DNA from: CAVXYG01 sp963766005
Lineage (GTDB): Bacteria > Actinomycetota > Actinomycetes > S36-B12 > GCA-2699445
Direction: 5' to 3'
Length of the DNA: 48,804 nucleotides
Assembly: GCA_963766005.1 (NCBI GenBank)
Contig: CAVXYG010000020.1
Location: forward strand, 1 to 48,804
Shown: piece after piece, positions 31,076 through 43,300 of the stretch
Layout of the letters: each line of letters starts with the position of its first letter
Position numbering within the stretch: position 1 is the stretch's first letter
Made by a program: the position numbers and the translations under genes
Notes under the pieces: generated by a model
The model's database searches: none
The model's input: only the letters and a program-made list of their open reading frames with translations
What the model was told of the DNA's origin: nothing

Positions 31076-32689
31076 GTGGCGTTCCCCATCCTGAGCAGCG
31101 CGGTGCTCCAGCACAGCGACGCGTTCCGGGCCAACGCCGATCACAACAACGCTCTCGCCGCGGATCTGCGGTCCCGCATCGACGTCGCGGCGCTGGGCGG
31201 CGCGCAGGCCGCCCGGGCCAGGCATGTGGCGCGCGGCAAGCTGCTGCCGCGGGACCGGGTGGACCATCTGCTCGATCCGGGCTCGCCGTTCCTGGAGTTG
31301 TCGCCGCTGGCCGCCGAGGGGATGTACGAGGGGGCGGCACCAGCCGCAGGCATCATCACCGGGATCGGCAGGATCAGCGGCCGCGAGTGCGTCGTCATCG
31401 CCAACGACGCCACGGTCAAGGGCGGGACCTACTACCCGCTGACGGTGAAGAAGCACCTGCGCGCGCAGGCCGTCGCACTGGAGAACCGGCTGCCGGCGGT
31501 GGCGCTGGTCGACTCCGGCGGCGCGTTCCTGCCGATGCAGGACGAGGTCTTCCCCGACCGCGAGCACTTCGGCCGCATCTTCTACAACCAGGCGCAGTTG
31601 TCTGCTGCCGGAGTGCCGCAGGTCGCGGCCGTGCTCGGGTCCTGTACCGCTGGCGGCGCCTATGTGCCCGCGATGAGCGACGAGGCCGTCATCGTGCGCA
31701 ACCAGGGCACGATCTTCCTCGGAGGGCCGCCACTGGTTCGGGCTGCGACCGGCGAGGTGGTGACCGCCGAGGAGCTCGGCGGAGGCGAACTGCACAGCCG
31801 GGTCTCCGGCGTCACGGACCATCTGGCCGACAACGACGCCCATGCGCTGCAGATCCTGCGCAACATCGCGGCGACGTTTCCCGAGCCGGGGCCCTTGCCG
31901 TGGCCGACGCTGCCGTCGGAGGATCCGGTGCACGATGAGGCCGAGCTGCCCGGCATCATTCCCGCCGACACCCGTACTCCCTACGAGGTGCGCGAGATCA
32001 TCGCGCGACTGGTCGACGGCAGCCGGTTCGCCGAGTTCAAGGCGGAATACGGCACGACGCTGGTGACCGGCTTCGCGCACATCCACGGCCACCCGGTCGG
32101 CATCATCGCCAACAACGGGATCCTCTTCGCGGAGTCGGCGGTGAAGGGTGCGCACTTCATCGAACTGTGCGACCAGCGCGGCATCCCGCTGCTGTTCCTG
32201 CAGAACATCTCCGGATTCATGGTCGGCCGCGATTACGAGGCCGGCGGGATCGCCAAGCACGGGGCCAAGATGGTCATGGCCGTGGCGTGCGCCCGCGTCC
32301 CGAAGCTCACGGTCGTGATCGGTGGATCCTTCGGCGCGGGCAACTACTCCATGTGCGGGCGCGCCTACTCTCCTCGCTTCCTGTGGATGTGGCCCAACGC
32401 CCGCATCTCCGTCATGGGCGGCGAGCAGGCCGCTTCGGTGCTGGCAACCGTCCGCCGTGAGCAGTACGAGACTCGTGGGGAGGACTGGCCCTCTGCCGAG
32501 GAGGAGCAGTTCAAGGAGCCGATTCGCGCCGCGTACGAGGAGAAGGGCAACCCCTACTTCGCCACCGCGCGGCTCTGGGACGACGGCATCATCGACCCGT
32601 TGCAGACCAGAACCGTGCTGGGTCTGGCGCTGGCCGTGGTGGGCCGCGCCCCGCTGCCCCCGGTGTCCTACGGCGTCTTCCGGATGTGA
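31076..32689 (+). CDS. mccB: Methylcrotonyl-CoA carboxylase beta (carboxyltransferase) subunit
   Basis: A 537-residue acyl-CoA carboxyltransferase. Crotonase-fold oxyanion regions include ALVDSGGAFLPMQDEVFPDREHFG, VLGSCTAGGAYVPAMSDEAVIV and IFLGGPPLVRAATGEVVTAEELGG in the N-half. GGSFGAGNYSMCGRAYSPRFLWMWPNA and ISVMGGEQAASVL are in the C-half. These, with the FLWMWPNARI end block, are characteristic of the 3-methylcrotonyl-CoA-specific beta subunit. GCGGAGG is 4 nt before GTG 31076. It precedes the biotin-bearing alpha subunit and HMG-CoA lyase, which together support leucine degradation. Confidence 0.93.
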   Translation: MAFPILSSAVLQHSDAFRANADHNNALAADLRSRIDVAALGGAQAARARHVARGKLLPRDRVDHLLDPGSPFLELSPLAAEGMYEGAAPAAGIITGIGRISGRECVVIANDATVKGGTYYPLTVKKHLRAQAVALENRLPAVALVDSGGAFLPMQDEVFPDREHFGRIFYNQAQLSAAGVPQVAAVLGSCTAGGAYVPAMSDEAVIVRNQGTIFLGGPPLVRAATGEVVTAEELGGGELHSRVSGVTDHLADNDAHALQILRNIAATFPEPGPLPWPTLPSEDPVHDEAELPGIIPADTRTPYEVREIIARLVDGSRFAEFKAEYGTTLVTGFAHIHGHPVGIIANNGILFAESAVKGAHFIELCDQRGIPLLFLQNISGFMVGRDYEAGGIAKHGAKMVMAVACARVPKLTVVIGGSFGAGNYSMCGRAYSPRFLWMWPNARISVMGGEQAASVLATVRREQYETRGEDWPSAEEEQFKEPIRAAYEEKGNPYFATARLWDDGIIDPLQTRTVLGLALAVVGRAPLPPVSYGVFRM

Positions 32690-32697
32690 GGCCGACC

Positions 32698-34729
<2,032 letters not shown>

Positions 34730-34737
<8 letters not shown>

Positions 34738-35662
34738 GACGCCCATGGTCGTGCCGATGGCAGGGCTGCCGGACCGCGTGACCATCTGGGAGGTGGGCCC
34801 GCGCGACGGTCTGCAGAACGAGGCCGGCGTGGTCTCGACCGACGACAAGGTCGCCTTCATCGACGGCTTGGCCGCTGCCGGGTTGTCGGTCGTGGAAGCG
34901 ACGAGCATGGTCCGACCCGGGTGGGTGCCGCAGCTGGCCGACGCAGAGGAAGTGCTTCGCGGACTCCACCGCGTCCCTTCGGTGCGCTACCCGGTCCTCG
35001 TTCCCAATCCCAAGGGGTTGGCCCGGGCGCGGGCCGCGGGGGTCACCGACATCGCTGTGTTCGCCTCGGCTACCGAGGCCTTCGCCGCGAAGAACCTCAA
35101 CCGCACCCTCGAGACGCAGTGGGACATGTTCGAACCGACCATCGCCGATGCCGTCGCCGGCGGCATGACGGTGCGCGGCTACGTCTCGATGTGCTTCGGC
35201 GACCCGTGGGAAGGGTCGGTCGATCCCGGTCAAGTCGTCGACGTGTGCCTGCGGCTGTACCAGTCCGGCTGCGACGAGGTCTCGCTCGGCGACACGATCG
35301 GCGTGGCAACACCCGGCCAGGTGCGCGATCTCATCCGCCGGCTCGGTGCAGCCGGGCTGCCCCTGTCGGCGACCGCCGTGCACTTCCACGACACCTACGG
35401 CCAGGCGCTGGCGAATACGCTGGCGGCGCTGCAGTCGGGCGTCGCCACCGTGGATGCCAGCGCCGGTGGGCTGGGCGGCTGCCCGTACGCGAAATCGGCC
35501 ACCGGCAACCTCGCCACCGAGGACCTCGTCTGGATGCTCGAAGGCCTCGGGGTGAGCACCGGCGTCGACCTGGAAGCACTCGTCTCGGTGTCGGCACGCA
35601 TGGCCGCGGTGCTCGGCCGCCCCAGTGCATCGCGGGTCGTCCGGGCCTTGACAAGGCACTAG
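34730..35662 (+). CDS. Hydroxymethylglutaryl-CoA lyase
   Basis: A 310-residue TIM-barrel lyase cleaving HMG-CoA to acetoacetate and acetyl-CoA, the last step of leucine degradation. WEVGPRDGLQNE near the N-terminus carries the catalytic Arg/Asp. SLGDTIGVATP, HFHDTYGQALAN (metal-binding His-x-His) and GGLGGCPYAKSATGN with the catalytic Cys are all present. ATG 34730 overlaps the end of the alpha-subunit gene by 8 bp, indicating one operon. Confidence 0.95.
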
Positions 35663-35746
35663 CAGCGCACTCGCTCGGCTTCGTCGCCTTGGACGACGGG
35701 TGCCCGCTGCAGCCTGCGGGTCGCCGGTCGCGGCACCGGGTTGCGC

Positions 35747-35752
35747 GACAAT
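35747..35752 (+). promoter_or_regulatory. Leaderless -10 box of ZIP gene
   Basis: GACAAT, 6 nt, then GTG 35759. Same box and spacing as at 17560. Confidence 0.45.
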
Positions 35753-35758
35753 GGCACC

Positions 35759-36475
35759 GTGGCCACTGCAAGCGTTGCCCTGCTGCTGGCACTTGGCGCT
35801 GCGGCCATGACGCTGGTGGGCTGGGCGATCGCCGTTGCCCGGCCCTTCTGGCGTCCGCGCACGGCTGGGATCATGCTGCTGCTCGCAGCAGCTGCCATGG
35901 TCCTGGTGAGCCTGGTCGAACTCGTGCCCGCGGCCGTGTCGGCCGGGCTTCCCGCTTCGGCGATCCTGCTGTGGGCGGTCATCGGGGTCTCCCTGGTGCT
36001 CCTGCTGCGCCGCGCCAGCGGGTTGCTCCTGCCCTCGGCCACCACGCTGGAACGCAGCGCCCTTGTCATCGCCGTGGCATTGGCGGTGCACAACGTGCCG
36101 GAGGGCGCAGCACCCTATGCCGCAGCCCTGATCTCGCTGCAGGGCGGCATCGTTACCGCCCTCGCCCTGGGTCTGCACAACATCGCCGAGGGTCTGGCCA
36201 TCGCCACTCCTGTCGTCGCCGGCGGCGGCACCCGGCGCCGCGCCTTCTGGTTGACCGCGATGGCGACCGTTGGTGAGGCCGGGGGAGCACTGCTCGCCTA
36301 CACCTTCACCGCAGGGATCGACGAAGCGGTGGCTGGCGCCGTGGTTGCGCTGGTGGCGGGAGTGATGATCGCCGTCAGCGTGCTGGAGCTGCTGCCTGCG
36401 GGTCTGCAGCTGGTCCGCACCGTGGGCCGGGTCGGCGCGGGGTCCGCGGTGCACTCGGTGCCGTCCAGCCGCTGA
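35759..36475 (+). CDS. ZIP-family metal transporter
   Basis: A 238-residue membrane protein with about 7-8 TM helices. The two metal-site helices are visible as VALAVHNVPEGAAPYAAAL and LALGLHNIAEGLAIATP, with the His-Asn-x-Pro/Ala-Glu-Gly motifs of ZIP proteins. The likely substrate is Zn2+ or another divalent metal, taken into the cytosol. The start is GTG 35759, set by the GACAAT box 6 nt upstream; it thus has its own promoter although it sits within the leucine-catabolism cluster. Confidence 0.88.
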   Translation: MATASVALLLALGAAAMTLVGWAIAVARPFWRPRTAGIMLLLAAAAMVLVSLVELVPAAVSAGLPASAILLWAVIGVSLVLLLRRASGLLLPSATTLERSALVIAVALAVHNVPEGAAPYAAALISLQGGIVTALALGLHNIAEGLAIATPVVAGGGTRRRAFWLTAMATVGEAGGALLAYTFTAGIDEAVAGAVVALVAGVMIAVSVLELLPAGLQLVRTVGRVGAGSAVHSVPSSR

Positions 36476-36623
36476 GTCGGGGTCGGCCTCCGGGCCGTCA
36501 GGACGTGCGCGGGCAGTCGCCATTCGGCGAGCGCGTAGGGCGGGCACCTCCCACAATGGCGGGCGTGCGCCGCCAACCGCGTTCTCGGCGTGTCCCGGCC
36601 GTTGAGGTCCCGGCCCGTCATGG

Positions 36624-36629
36624 CAGCCT
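36624..36629 (+). promoter_or_regulatory. Leaderless -10 box of acyl-CoA dehydrogenase
   Basis: CAGCCT followed by 6 nt and ATG 36636; no Shine-Dalgarno site. Confidence 0.42.
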
Positions 36630-36635
36630 GTGCCT

Positions 36636-37778
36636 ATGCCTGATTTCGCGCTGTCATCGGAGTACGAAGACCTTCGCAAGACCGTCGAGCAGTTCGCCCA
36701 CGACGTCGTCGCCCCGGTGATCGGCGACTACTACGAGCGCGAGGAGTTCCCCTACCCGATCGTGGCCCAGATGGGCGAGTTGGGGCTGTTCGGCCTGCCG
36801 TTTCCCGAGGAGTACGGCGGCATGGGCGGGGACTACTTCGCTCTCTGCATCGCGATCGAGGAACTCGCTCGCGTGGACTCCTCCGTCGCGATCACGCTGG
36901 AAGCCGGAGTCTCCCTCGGTGCGATGCCGATCTACCGGTTCGGTACCGAGGAGCAGAAGCGCAACTACCTGCCCGACCTCACTGCCGGACGTGCGCTGGC
37001 GGCCTTCGGGCTGACGGAGTCATCCTCCGGTTCCGACGCCGGTTCCATCGCGACCACGGCGCGGCGCGAAGGCCAGGAGTGGGTGATCAACGGGTCGAAG
37101 GTCTTCATCACGAACTCCGGCACCGATATCACCCGGTTCGTCACCGTGACCGCGCGGACCGACGACGGCGGGATCAACGCCATCATCGTCCCCAACGGCA
37201 CGGTCGGCTTCACCGTGGCGCCCAAGTACTCGAAGGTCGGCTGGAACGCCTCCGACACGCATGAGCTGTTCTTCGACGACGTGCGGGTGCCGGTCGAGAA
37301 CCTCGTCGGCGACCCCGGACGCGGATACGCCCAATTCCTGCGCATCCTCGACGAGGGCCGCATCGCGATCTCGGCGTTGGCGGTGGGGCTGTCCCAGGGG
37401 TGCGTCGACGAGAGCATCCGGTACAGCAATGACCGCGAGGCCTTCGGCCGGCCGATCGGCGCCAACCAGTCCATCGCCTTCAAGATCGCCGACATGGAGA
37501 CGCGCACCTACCTCTCGCGACTGGCCTACTACGACGCCGGGTCGCGCATGCTGGCTGGTCAGCCCTTCAAGCACCAGGCCGCGATGGCCAAACTGTTCAG
37601 CACCGAGGCCGCCGTCACGAACGCCCGCGAGGCGACCCAGATCTACGGCGGGTACGGCTTCATGAACGAGTACCCGGTGGCGCGCATGTGGCGCGACAGC
37701 AAGGTGCTCGAGGTCGGTGAGGGCACCTCCGAGGTGCAAAGGATGCTGATCGCCCGACAACTCGGTGTCGGGCGCTAG
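36636..37778 (+). CDS. Acyl-CoA dehydrogenase (AcdH/isovaleryl-type)
   Basis: A 380-residue FAD enzyme of branched-chain acyl-CoA oxidation. FGLTESSSGSDAGSIATTA binds FAD and substrate. EGRIAISALAVGLSQGCVDESIRYSNDREAFGRPI and QIYGGYGFMNEYPVARMWRDSKVLEVGEGTSEVQRMLIARQL follow; the Glu in GEGTSE is in the position of the catalytic base. It follows mccB–mccA–HMG-CoA lyase as acdH does in Streptomyces, suggesting isovaleryl-CoA or 2-methyl branched substrates. The start is ATG 36636, leaderless by the CAGCCT box. Confidence 0.92.
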   Translation: MPDFALSSEYEDLRKTVEQFAHDVVAPVIGDYYEREEFPYPIVAQMGELGLFGLPFPEEYGGMGGDYFALCIAIEELARVDSSVAITLEAGVSLGAMPIYRFGTEEQKRNYLPDLTAGRALAAFGLTESSSGSDAGSIATTARREGQEWVINGSKVFITNSGTDITRFVTVTARTDDGGINAIIVPNGTVGFTVAPKYSKVGWNASDTHELFFDDVRVPVENLVGDPGRGYAQFLRILDEGRIAISALAVGLSQGCVDESIRYSNDREAFGRPIGANQSIAFKIADMETRTYLSRLAYYDAGSRMLAGQPFKHQAAMAKLFSTEAAVTNAREATQIYGGYGFMNEYPVARMWRDSKVLEVGEGTSEVQRMLIARQLGVGR

Positions 37779-37958
37779 GCCTGGGGGCGGTGCAGCGTCG
37801 GCGTGGCGGACTGCGAGTGCAGGCGCAGGCGGGCGTTGAAGGCACGTCCCGCAGTCCGAGGACGACCGAGTGCAGCGCCGGGGGCCGGAATTCGTGAGCC
37901 CGACAGGCGGTTGGTCCGCTCCGGGTGCGACCAGAGGATCGCGGCGCTCCGGTCGCCC

Positions 37959-38498
37959 CTACCCGACGCGGTGGAGGTACCGCACCGATGCGCCCTCGCC
38001 GGCGTACCGGAATGGCTCGAGTTCGGCGTCCCAGCTCGTCCCCATGAGTGCGTCCAGGGCGTCGCGCAGCGACGTGCCGGTCCGGGATGACTGGATCATC
38101 GCGCTGCGGATGCGGTCCTCGCTGATCTGGATGTCACCGTGGACGCCGATCGTGGCGCGGAAGACGCCCAATCCTGGCGTGATGCTGTAGCGCTCGCCCT
38201 CGTGGCCTGCGGCAGGCTCCTGCGTCACCTCGTAGCGCACGCCGTTGAACGTGCGCAGCGCGGTGACGATCCGAGCCGCCGTACCGATGTCGCCCTGCCA
38301 CGCGTACTCCGCGCGCACCGAACCCGGCAGCACCGGCTGGGCGCCCCACTGCATGGACACCTCGTGCTGGAGGACCTGCGCGAGGGCCCATTCGACGTGC
38401 GGACTGAGCGCTCGGGAGCAGGCGTGCACGAACACGACGCCACGCGTTCGAGCGGCGCCGCTTCCCGCCCCGGGTACCGGGGCGATCAATGTCGACAT
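37959..38498 (-). CDS. DUF3145 family protein
   Basis: A 179-residue actinobacterial protein of unknown function. Family blocks are RGVVFVHACSRALSPHVEWALAQVL, VSMQWGAQPVLPGSVRAEYAWQGDIGTAARI, RYEVTQEPAAGHEGERYSITPGLGVFRATIGVHGDIQISEDRIRSAM and the ALDALMGTSWDAELEPFRYAGEGA end. AAGGAGG lies 6 nt before ATG 38498. DUF3145 is almost confined to actinobacteria and supports the taxonomic placement. A promoter is seen upstream at 38629-38657. Confidence 0.92.
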   Translation of the reverse strand: MSTLIAPVPGAGSGAARTRGVVFVHACSRALSPHVEWALAQVLQHEVSMQWGAQPVLPGSVRAEYAWQGDIGTAARIVTALRTFNGVRYEVTQEPAAGHEGERYSITPGLGVFRATIGVHGDIQISEDRIRSAMIQSSRTGTSLRDALDALMGTSWDAELEPFRYAGEGASVRYLHRVG

Positions 38499-38628
38499 GT
38501 CGGCCTCCTTGCGTCAGGTTCGCCTTCCCCAGCGTCCTGGCGCCGTCATGGCACGACGGTCGAGCCTCTTCGGTTGTCGGGATCCGGCAGCCGCCTTCCC
38601 TGCGGCCGGTGCGGACTCCGTTGAGGTG

Positions 38629-38657
38629 ACTATAGCCACGTCGCCTCGCCATGGGAA
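38629..38657 (-). promoter_or_regulatory. Promoter of DUF3145 gene
   Basis: On the minus strand TTCCCA and TATAGT are separated by 17 nt. This is the best two-box promoter in the window and would give a leader of about 120 nt. Confidence 0.5.
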
Positions 38658-38844
38658 GATCAGTCGCCGCACGATCTGGCAGAACCTCACCGTGCGATCG
38701 CGTGGCGCCCCGTTCGGCCTCAACGTGACGTGCGACACACTCGGGCTCGGACCCTCTGTGCACGAGCTCGGCATGCGGGCGCCACAATGGAATCGTTACG
38801 TCTGCTGTCCGTCGCCCTCGGCGGACCACTTCGGGAGGACATCC

Positions 38845-39489
38845 ATGGCTCTCGCCACGCCCGCTCCGCGGGTACTCGCCGATGCACTGCCGGGCTCCGT
38901 CGTCCGCGACGTGGTCCTGGTCATGGGAGGGGCCGCCTTCGTCGGCCTCGCTGCCCAGGTCGCGGTGCCGTTGCCGTTCACGCCGGTGCCGGTGACCGGC
39001 CAGACCTTCGCTGTCCTCTTGGTCGGCGCGGCGCTGGGCACGGTCCGGGGGCTGATCGCGATGGCGATCTACCTGACCGCGGGGCTGATCGGCGTGCCCT
39101 GGTTCGCCGGCGGCAGCGCGGCGCACTCCGAAGGCGTCCTGGTGCCGTCGTTCGGCTACGTCGTGGGCTTCGTCCTGGCCGGCGCGCTCGTCGGTTTCCT
39201 CGCCGAGCGTGGCTGGACCCGGACTCCCTGGCGCACGGCCGGCGCGATGATCCTGGGCAGCGTCGTGATCTACGCAATCGGCGTGACCTGGTTGAAGGTC
39301 GCGCTGGCAGCCAGTTGGGCCGATGCGGCCGCCTGGGGCCTGACGCCCTTCCTCGTCGGCGACGCGATCAAGGTCGCCCTGGCTGCCGGGCTGTTCCCAG
39401 CAGCGTGGCTCGGGATGCAGAAGGCAGGACTGGCTCCACGCTCGGGTGACTCCAGCGTCGAGCCCGCGCGCCGCTCGCCCCAGGCCTAG
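38845..39489 (+). CDS. bioY: Biotin transporter BioY
   Basis: A 214-residue S-component of a biotin ECF transporter, with about six TM helices. The N-terminal DVVLVMGGAAFVGLAAQVAVPLPFTPVPVTGQTFAVLLVGAALG contains the biotin-family VPVTGQTF motif, and GLIGVPWFAGG follows. GGGAGG is 6 nt before ATG 38845. No EcfA/EcfT genes are adjacent, so it would work alone or with a shared module elsewhere. Supplying biotin to the nearby methylcrotonyl-CoA carboxylase is a reasonable link. Confidence 0.93.
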   Translation: MALATPAPRVLADALPGSVVRDVVLVMGGAAFVGLAAQVAVPLPFTPVPVTGQTFAVLLVGAALGTVRGLIAMAIYLTAGLIGVPWFAGGSAAHSEGVLVPSFGYVVGFVLAGALVGFLAERGWTRTPWRTAGAMILGSVVIYAIGVTWLKVALAASWADAAAWGLTPFLVGDAIKVALAAGLFPAAWLGMQKAGLAPRSGDSSVEPARRSPQA

Positions 39490-40353
39490 ATACACCCTGG
39501 CTTCGGCATCGAGCAGGGCCGCGGCTAGCCGAGCAGAGACCGCCACGCGCAGTCACGTCGGGTATGTGGTTGCGGCGACCAGGGGGTCCCCATGCCCACG
39601 GTGCGGCCGACCGATCCAGTGTGCCGCTGCCGGGTCCCGGTCGCGCGGGAGGCCATGCGGCCCGGCGAGTGGTGCACGCGGCCAAGGAGCCGGGCAGCTC
39701 CCTGCGGCCCGCGCCGTTGGTCGGGCCGGTACGGCACGTGCCGTACCGGCGGGAACTGCGCGGAGAGCAGGACGGAGTCGTCGCCGAGTCGGGTGGCGCC
39801 CGCGTTGCGGTCCGCACTGATCCTGCGCAGGAACGGCTGCGCGAGTACGCCCAGCTGCCCGGACGGCTCCCGCGGTGCATTCGAGGCGCGAATCCCGCGT
39901 GGTCCGGGCGCACCGATGCGGTGCTCGGCGAGCAGGACGCGAGCCGGGAGCCCTATCTCACGGCGGTGACGTCCGGCGACGCGGCTCCGGGATCGCCTGC
40001 GAAGCGCTGTTCGCACCGCTCATGGTGCCGCCACGCCCGCGGTCCTGCCGAAGGATCCGCAGACCGGCGCGGAGAGGGGCACCATCGCGCGGCGGAGCCA
40101 CCGGCGATCGAGCGGGGCGCGGGCGTCGCCGAACCTGGGTGGGACGCGATCGTGGCAGGAGCCGGCGTTCGCCCGCACGCGTGCTGGGTTGCAGTGCGCG
40201 CTGCCTAGCCGTGCTCTGACGGGCGGGCGGCAGGCGAACAGTCCCGACCACTCCGATCCACCTCTCCATCGTGGCGATGGATCGACCGGATGGGTCACGG
40301 CGTTGCCGCCGCAGATCTCGGAATTCTCTCAGCGATGGGAGGATCGTCTCCCC
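39490..40353. other. Gene-poor 0.86-kb region
   Basis: No gene is supported between bioY and the promoter of the giant surface protein. Several open frames cross the region on both strands, but their translations lack domains, have no ribosome site and are composition-driven. One frame segment (LVGPVRHVPYRRELRGEQDGVV, about 39720-39785) looks slightly protein-like and might be a decayed gene. A perfect 26-bp palindrome is at 39725-39750. Confidence 0.5.
39725..39750. repeat. Perfect 26-bp palindrome
   Basis: The half-site GCCGGTACGGCAC is followed directly by its exact reverse complement, with no spacer. The absence of a loop makes it more like a dimeric-regulator or recombinase site than a terminator. 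It lies 236 bp after bioY and about 640 bp before the surface-protein gene. Confidence 0.7.
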
Positions 40354-40359
40354 TAGGCT
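40354..40359 (+). promoter_or_regulatory. Putative -10 box of the surface-protein gene
   Basis: TAGGCT fits TAnnnT; transcription would begin near 40366 and include the GGGAAGGGG ribosome site at 40374-40382. Confidence 0.42.
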
Positions 40360-40392
40360 GATCGGGATCCATCGGGAAGGGGTCCCCTGGCC

Positions 40393-43300
40393 ATGCTGCA
40401 TGCGCATCGACGTGGGATCGCCGCCTTCACCGTCTGGGCCCTGCTGGTCCAGACGTTGGCCCTGGTGTTCACGGTCCTGCCCCCGGTTCTGACGCCGGCG
40501 AACGCTGCCGGTCCGGAGATCACGGTGACGAAGGATTCCCCAGTCCAGATCCTGGCGGGGGAGAACGTCCGGTACAGCATCACGGTCACGAACTCGGGCG
40601 ACATGGTGGAGTACAACGCCTCGATCTCCGACGTCCTCCCGTTCGGCGCGACCTACGCGGGGAACCCGTCCCCTGCCTCTGCCGGCCCTCCCCGGCAATC
40701 GGTGGACGCCGTCTCCGGACGGGCAATCCTGATTTGGGAGAACCTCGCCGACCTCGGCCCGGGCAACACCTACACCCTGGAGTTCGACGTTGATCCCGGG
40801 GTCGAGGGTGACACCGTTGGCAACAGCTTCGAGAACAACGCCTATGCGGCGGCCAGCACTCAGCAGCGCGACGTCCCGGATTTCGACGAGTCCGGGGTCC
40901 CGATCCCAGCCGCCGAAGTCCAGATCGATGACACGAGCCTGGTCACCGAGGTGACGGCGCTTGAGGTTCGCAAGACCAACGACAACAGTCCCGAGGGCGA
41001 GTTGCTCCGCGGCGTTCACGACAACCGGTCCACCTACACACTGGAAGTCGAGGCCAACAAGGTCGCAGCGACCGACGACGTCATCCTTGTCGACTTCCTC
41101 CCGGCGAGCCTGGAGTTCCTTGGCCTGCGGAGACGGCGACAACACCACCGGTGGCGCCGAAGAGTACCCGGGCTCAGGTCCACTCGGCTCGCCCGCGCTG
41201 GTTCCCAGCCCCTGCCCGACGCCGGCCAGCGTCTCGACCATCGCCGTGCCGCCGGCATTCCCCGGCCTGGACCTCCCCGCCGGCACCTACACCCGGGTGG
41301 AGTGGAACCTCGGCACGCTTGCCCCGGGCAGCATCACGCAGGTCAAGTTCGTCGCAGGGATCCCGGTGCAACGCAACACCACGGCCTGGCCCAACGGCGA
41401 ACCGGATCCCGCATCCCTGGCGCAGGGATCCAACCTGGACAACAACACCGGCCCATCGACCCGTGAACTCAGCGGCGAATCTTCGGTGATCAACGTTTCG
41501 ACAGCCTCCGGGATCTACCAGGGCCCTACCATCGACGGTGATCCCGCAGTCCGCGCGAACGGCTCCAACCGGGTGACAGTGGAAGACCTCCGGATGCGGA
41601 AGTCTGCCTCGCCCGACAATGCGGTGATCGGCGAGATCGTCACGTTCTCGATCACCGTGGACACCTCGGAGTATGTCTCCGGCCAGGACATCGTCATCAC
41701 CGACACCCTTCCCGACGGGCTCTGCCCCCTGGCCCCGGGCCAGAACTTCGACCCCGGCCAGGCGCCCGAATGTGTCGGAAGGGTGCCCCCGACGGTCCCG
41801 TATGACACGGTCACCTACGACCCCGGCACGGGTGGATACGACATCGTGTTCGAGCCGGTCGCCATTGCTCCCCAGGGCACCCTGACCGTGGAGTTCCAGG
41901 CCCTCCTGCGATTCAACTACAACTCGCCCGGCCCTCGCGGCGGACTGGCCACGGTGGCCGGGGACTCGTTCACGAACACCGTGGCGCTCACCGGCACCAC
42001 GGTGCCCATCGACGGGATCGTGGACACCGGCGAGGTGACCGTCGGGGACGAGTCCTCGGTGACCATCGGCAGCGACACGCCAAGCATCAGCAAGCAGATG
42101 AAGCCGCGCGTCGTCCCGATGGACTGCAGTGAGAACGTGCCGCCGGGATACGACGACCCCGAGAACCTCGACCGACTCCAGAAGGCGTTCCGACAGGGCG
42201 ACCTCATCTGCTTCAAACTGCGGGTCGACTTCCCGGCCACGATCGCGACCGAGGACTACGTGGTCAGCGACTTCCTCCCCGTCGGGACGGAGTTCCTGCC
42301 CGGGTCGTTCCAGCCGACGGCCAACAACACCGCGGCAATCAACGCGATCGTGACGGAGCCGCGCTACGCGGAGGCGGTCCTGGGCACCGAAGTCCCCGGC
42401 AGCGGCCGCTTCGTGGTGCCGGCAGGCGCCGTGTTCGAGGCCGTCTTCGGCGTCATCGTGCTCGCCCCCGCCCCCGGCCCACAGCCCGACCTCGTCGGGA
42501 ACCTGCTGAAGACGGTCCACCAGAACACCGATGGCAGTGTGTTGGTGGACCGCGACAGCGTCGACTTCGAGATCCTTCCCTCGGCGAACGTCTCCCTGCA
42601 GAAGGGCGTCTACGCCGTCGATGCGCCGCCGGCCGGGCCCAACGGGCCGGACACCGACGGCAGCCTCGTGCAGGAGCAGTCGCAAGTCACCTACCGACTC
42701 GACATCAGCAACGCCGGCCTGCCGGAGTTCCCGGACGGCGACTTCGGGGTGCTCGGTGTGCAGGCATGGGACGTCCTGCCACTGGGCTTGGCCTGCGACA
42801 GCATCAGCAACTACCAGTTCGACGCCAAGGCACCGACCCCGAACACCTCCCCGGTGCTGGCCCCGCTGCCAACCGACCTGGTGACCTGCACCGATCCCGG
42901 GGACGCGAATCACCCCACTGTGGATCCTGCCTACGGCGACTCCGCCACCCAGTCCATCATCGTGTGGCAGATGCCCACGCCGGACCTTGCGGACACCTAC
43001 CGCGTCGACGTGGGCGAGACCCTCACGTTGACCTACGACCTGCGGATGCCCGACGAGGTCAGCGTCTCCAGCCGCTTCGACAACACCGCCGGCGTGGCGG
43101 AGTTCCGAGCGTCGACCAACCGGTCGGACGACACCGCGCCCTACTACCCGGCCAACAACATCGACGGCGACATCACACCGGAGCAGGAGAACGCACCGGC
43201 CGCGAACGACCCGTCCTACGTGATCACCAACGATGCCGGGATCACCAAGACCCAGACCACGTCCATTACTGAGACGAACAACAACACCGCCACCCAAGCC

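Noticed and set aside
37807..37863. Inverted repeat CGGACTGCG / CGCAGTCCG after the acyl-CoA dehydrogenase
   Set aside because: Only a 9-bp stem with a loop of nearly 40 nt and no T tract; too weak to call as a terminator.
38499..38628. Possible riboswitch in the ~120-nt leader of the DUF3145 gene
   Set aside because: The leader can form GC-rich hairpins, but I could not match conserved core bases of any known riboswitch class.
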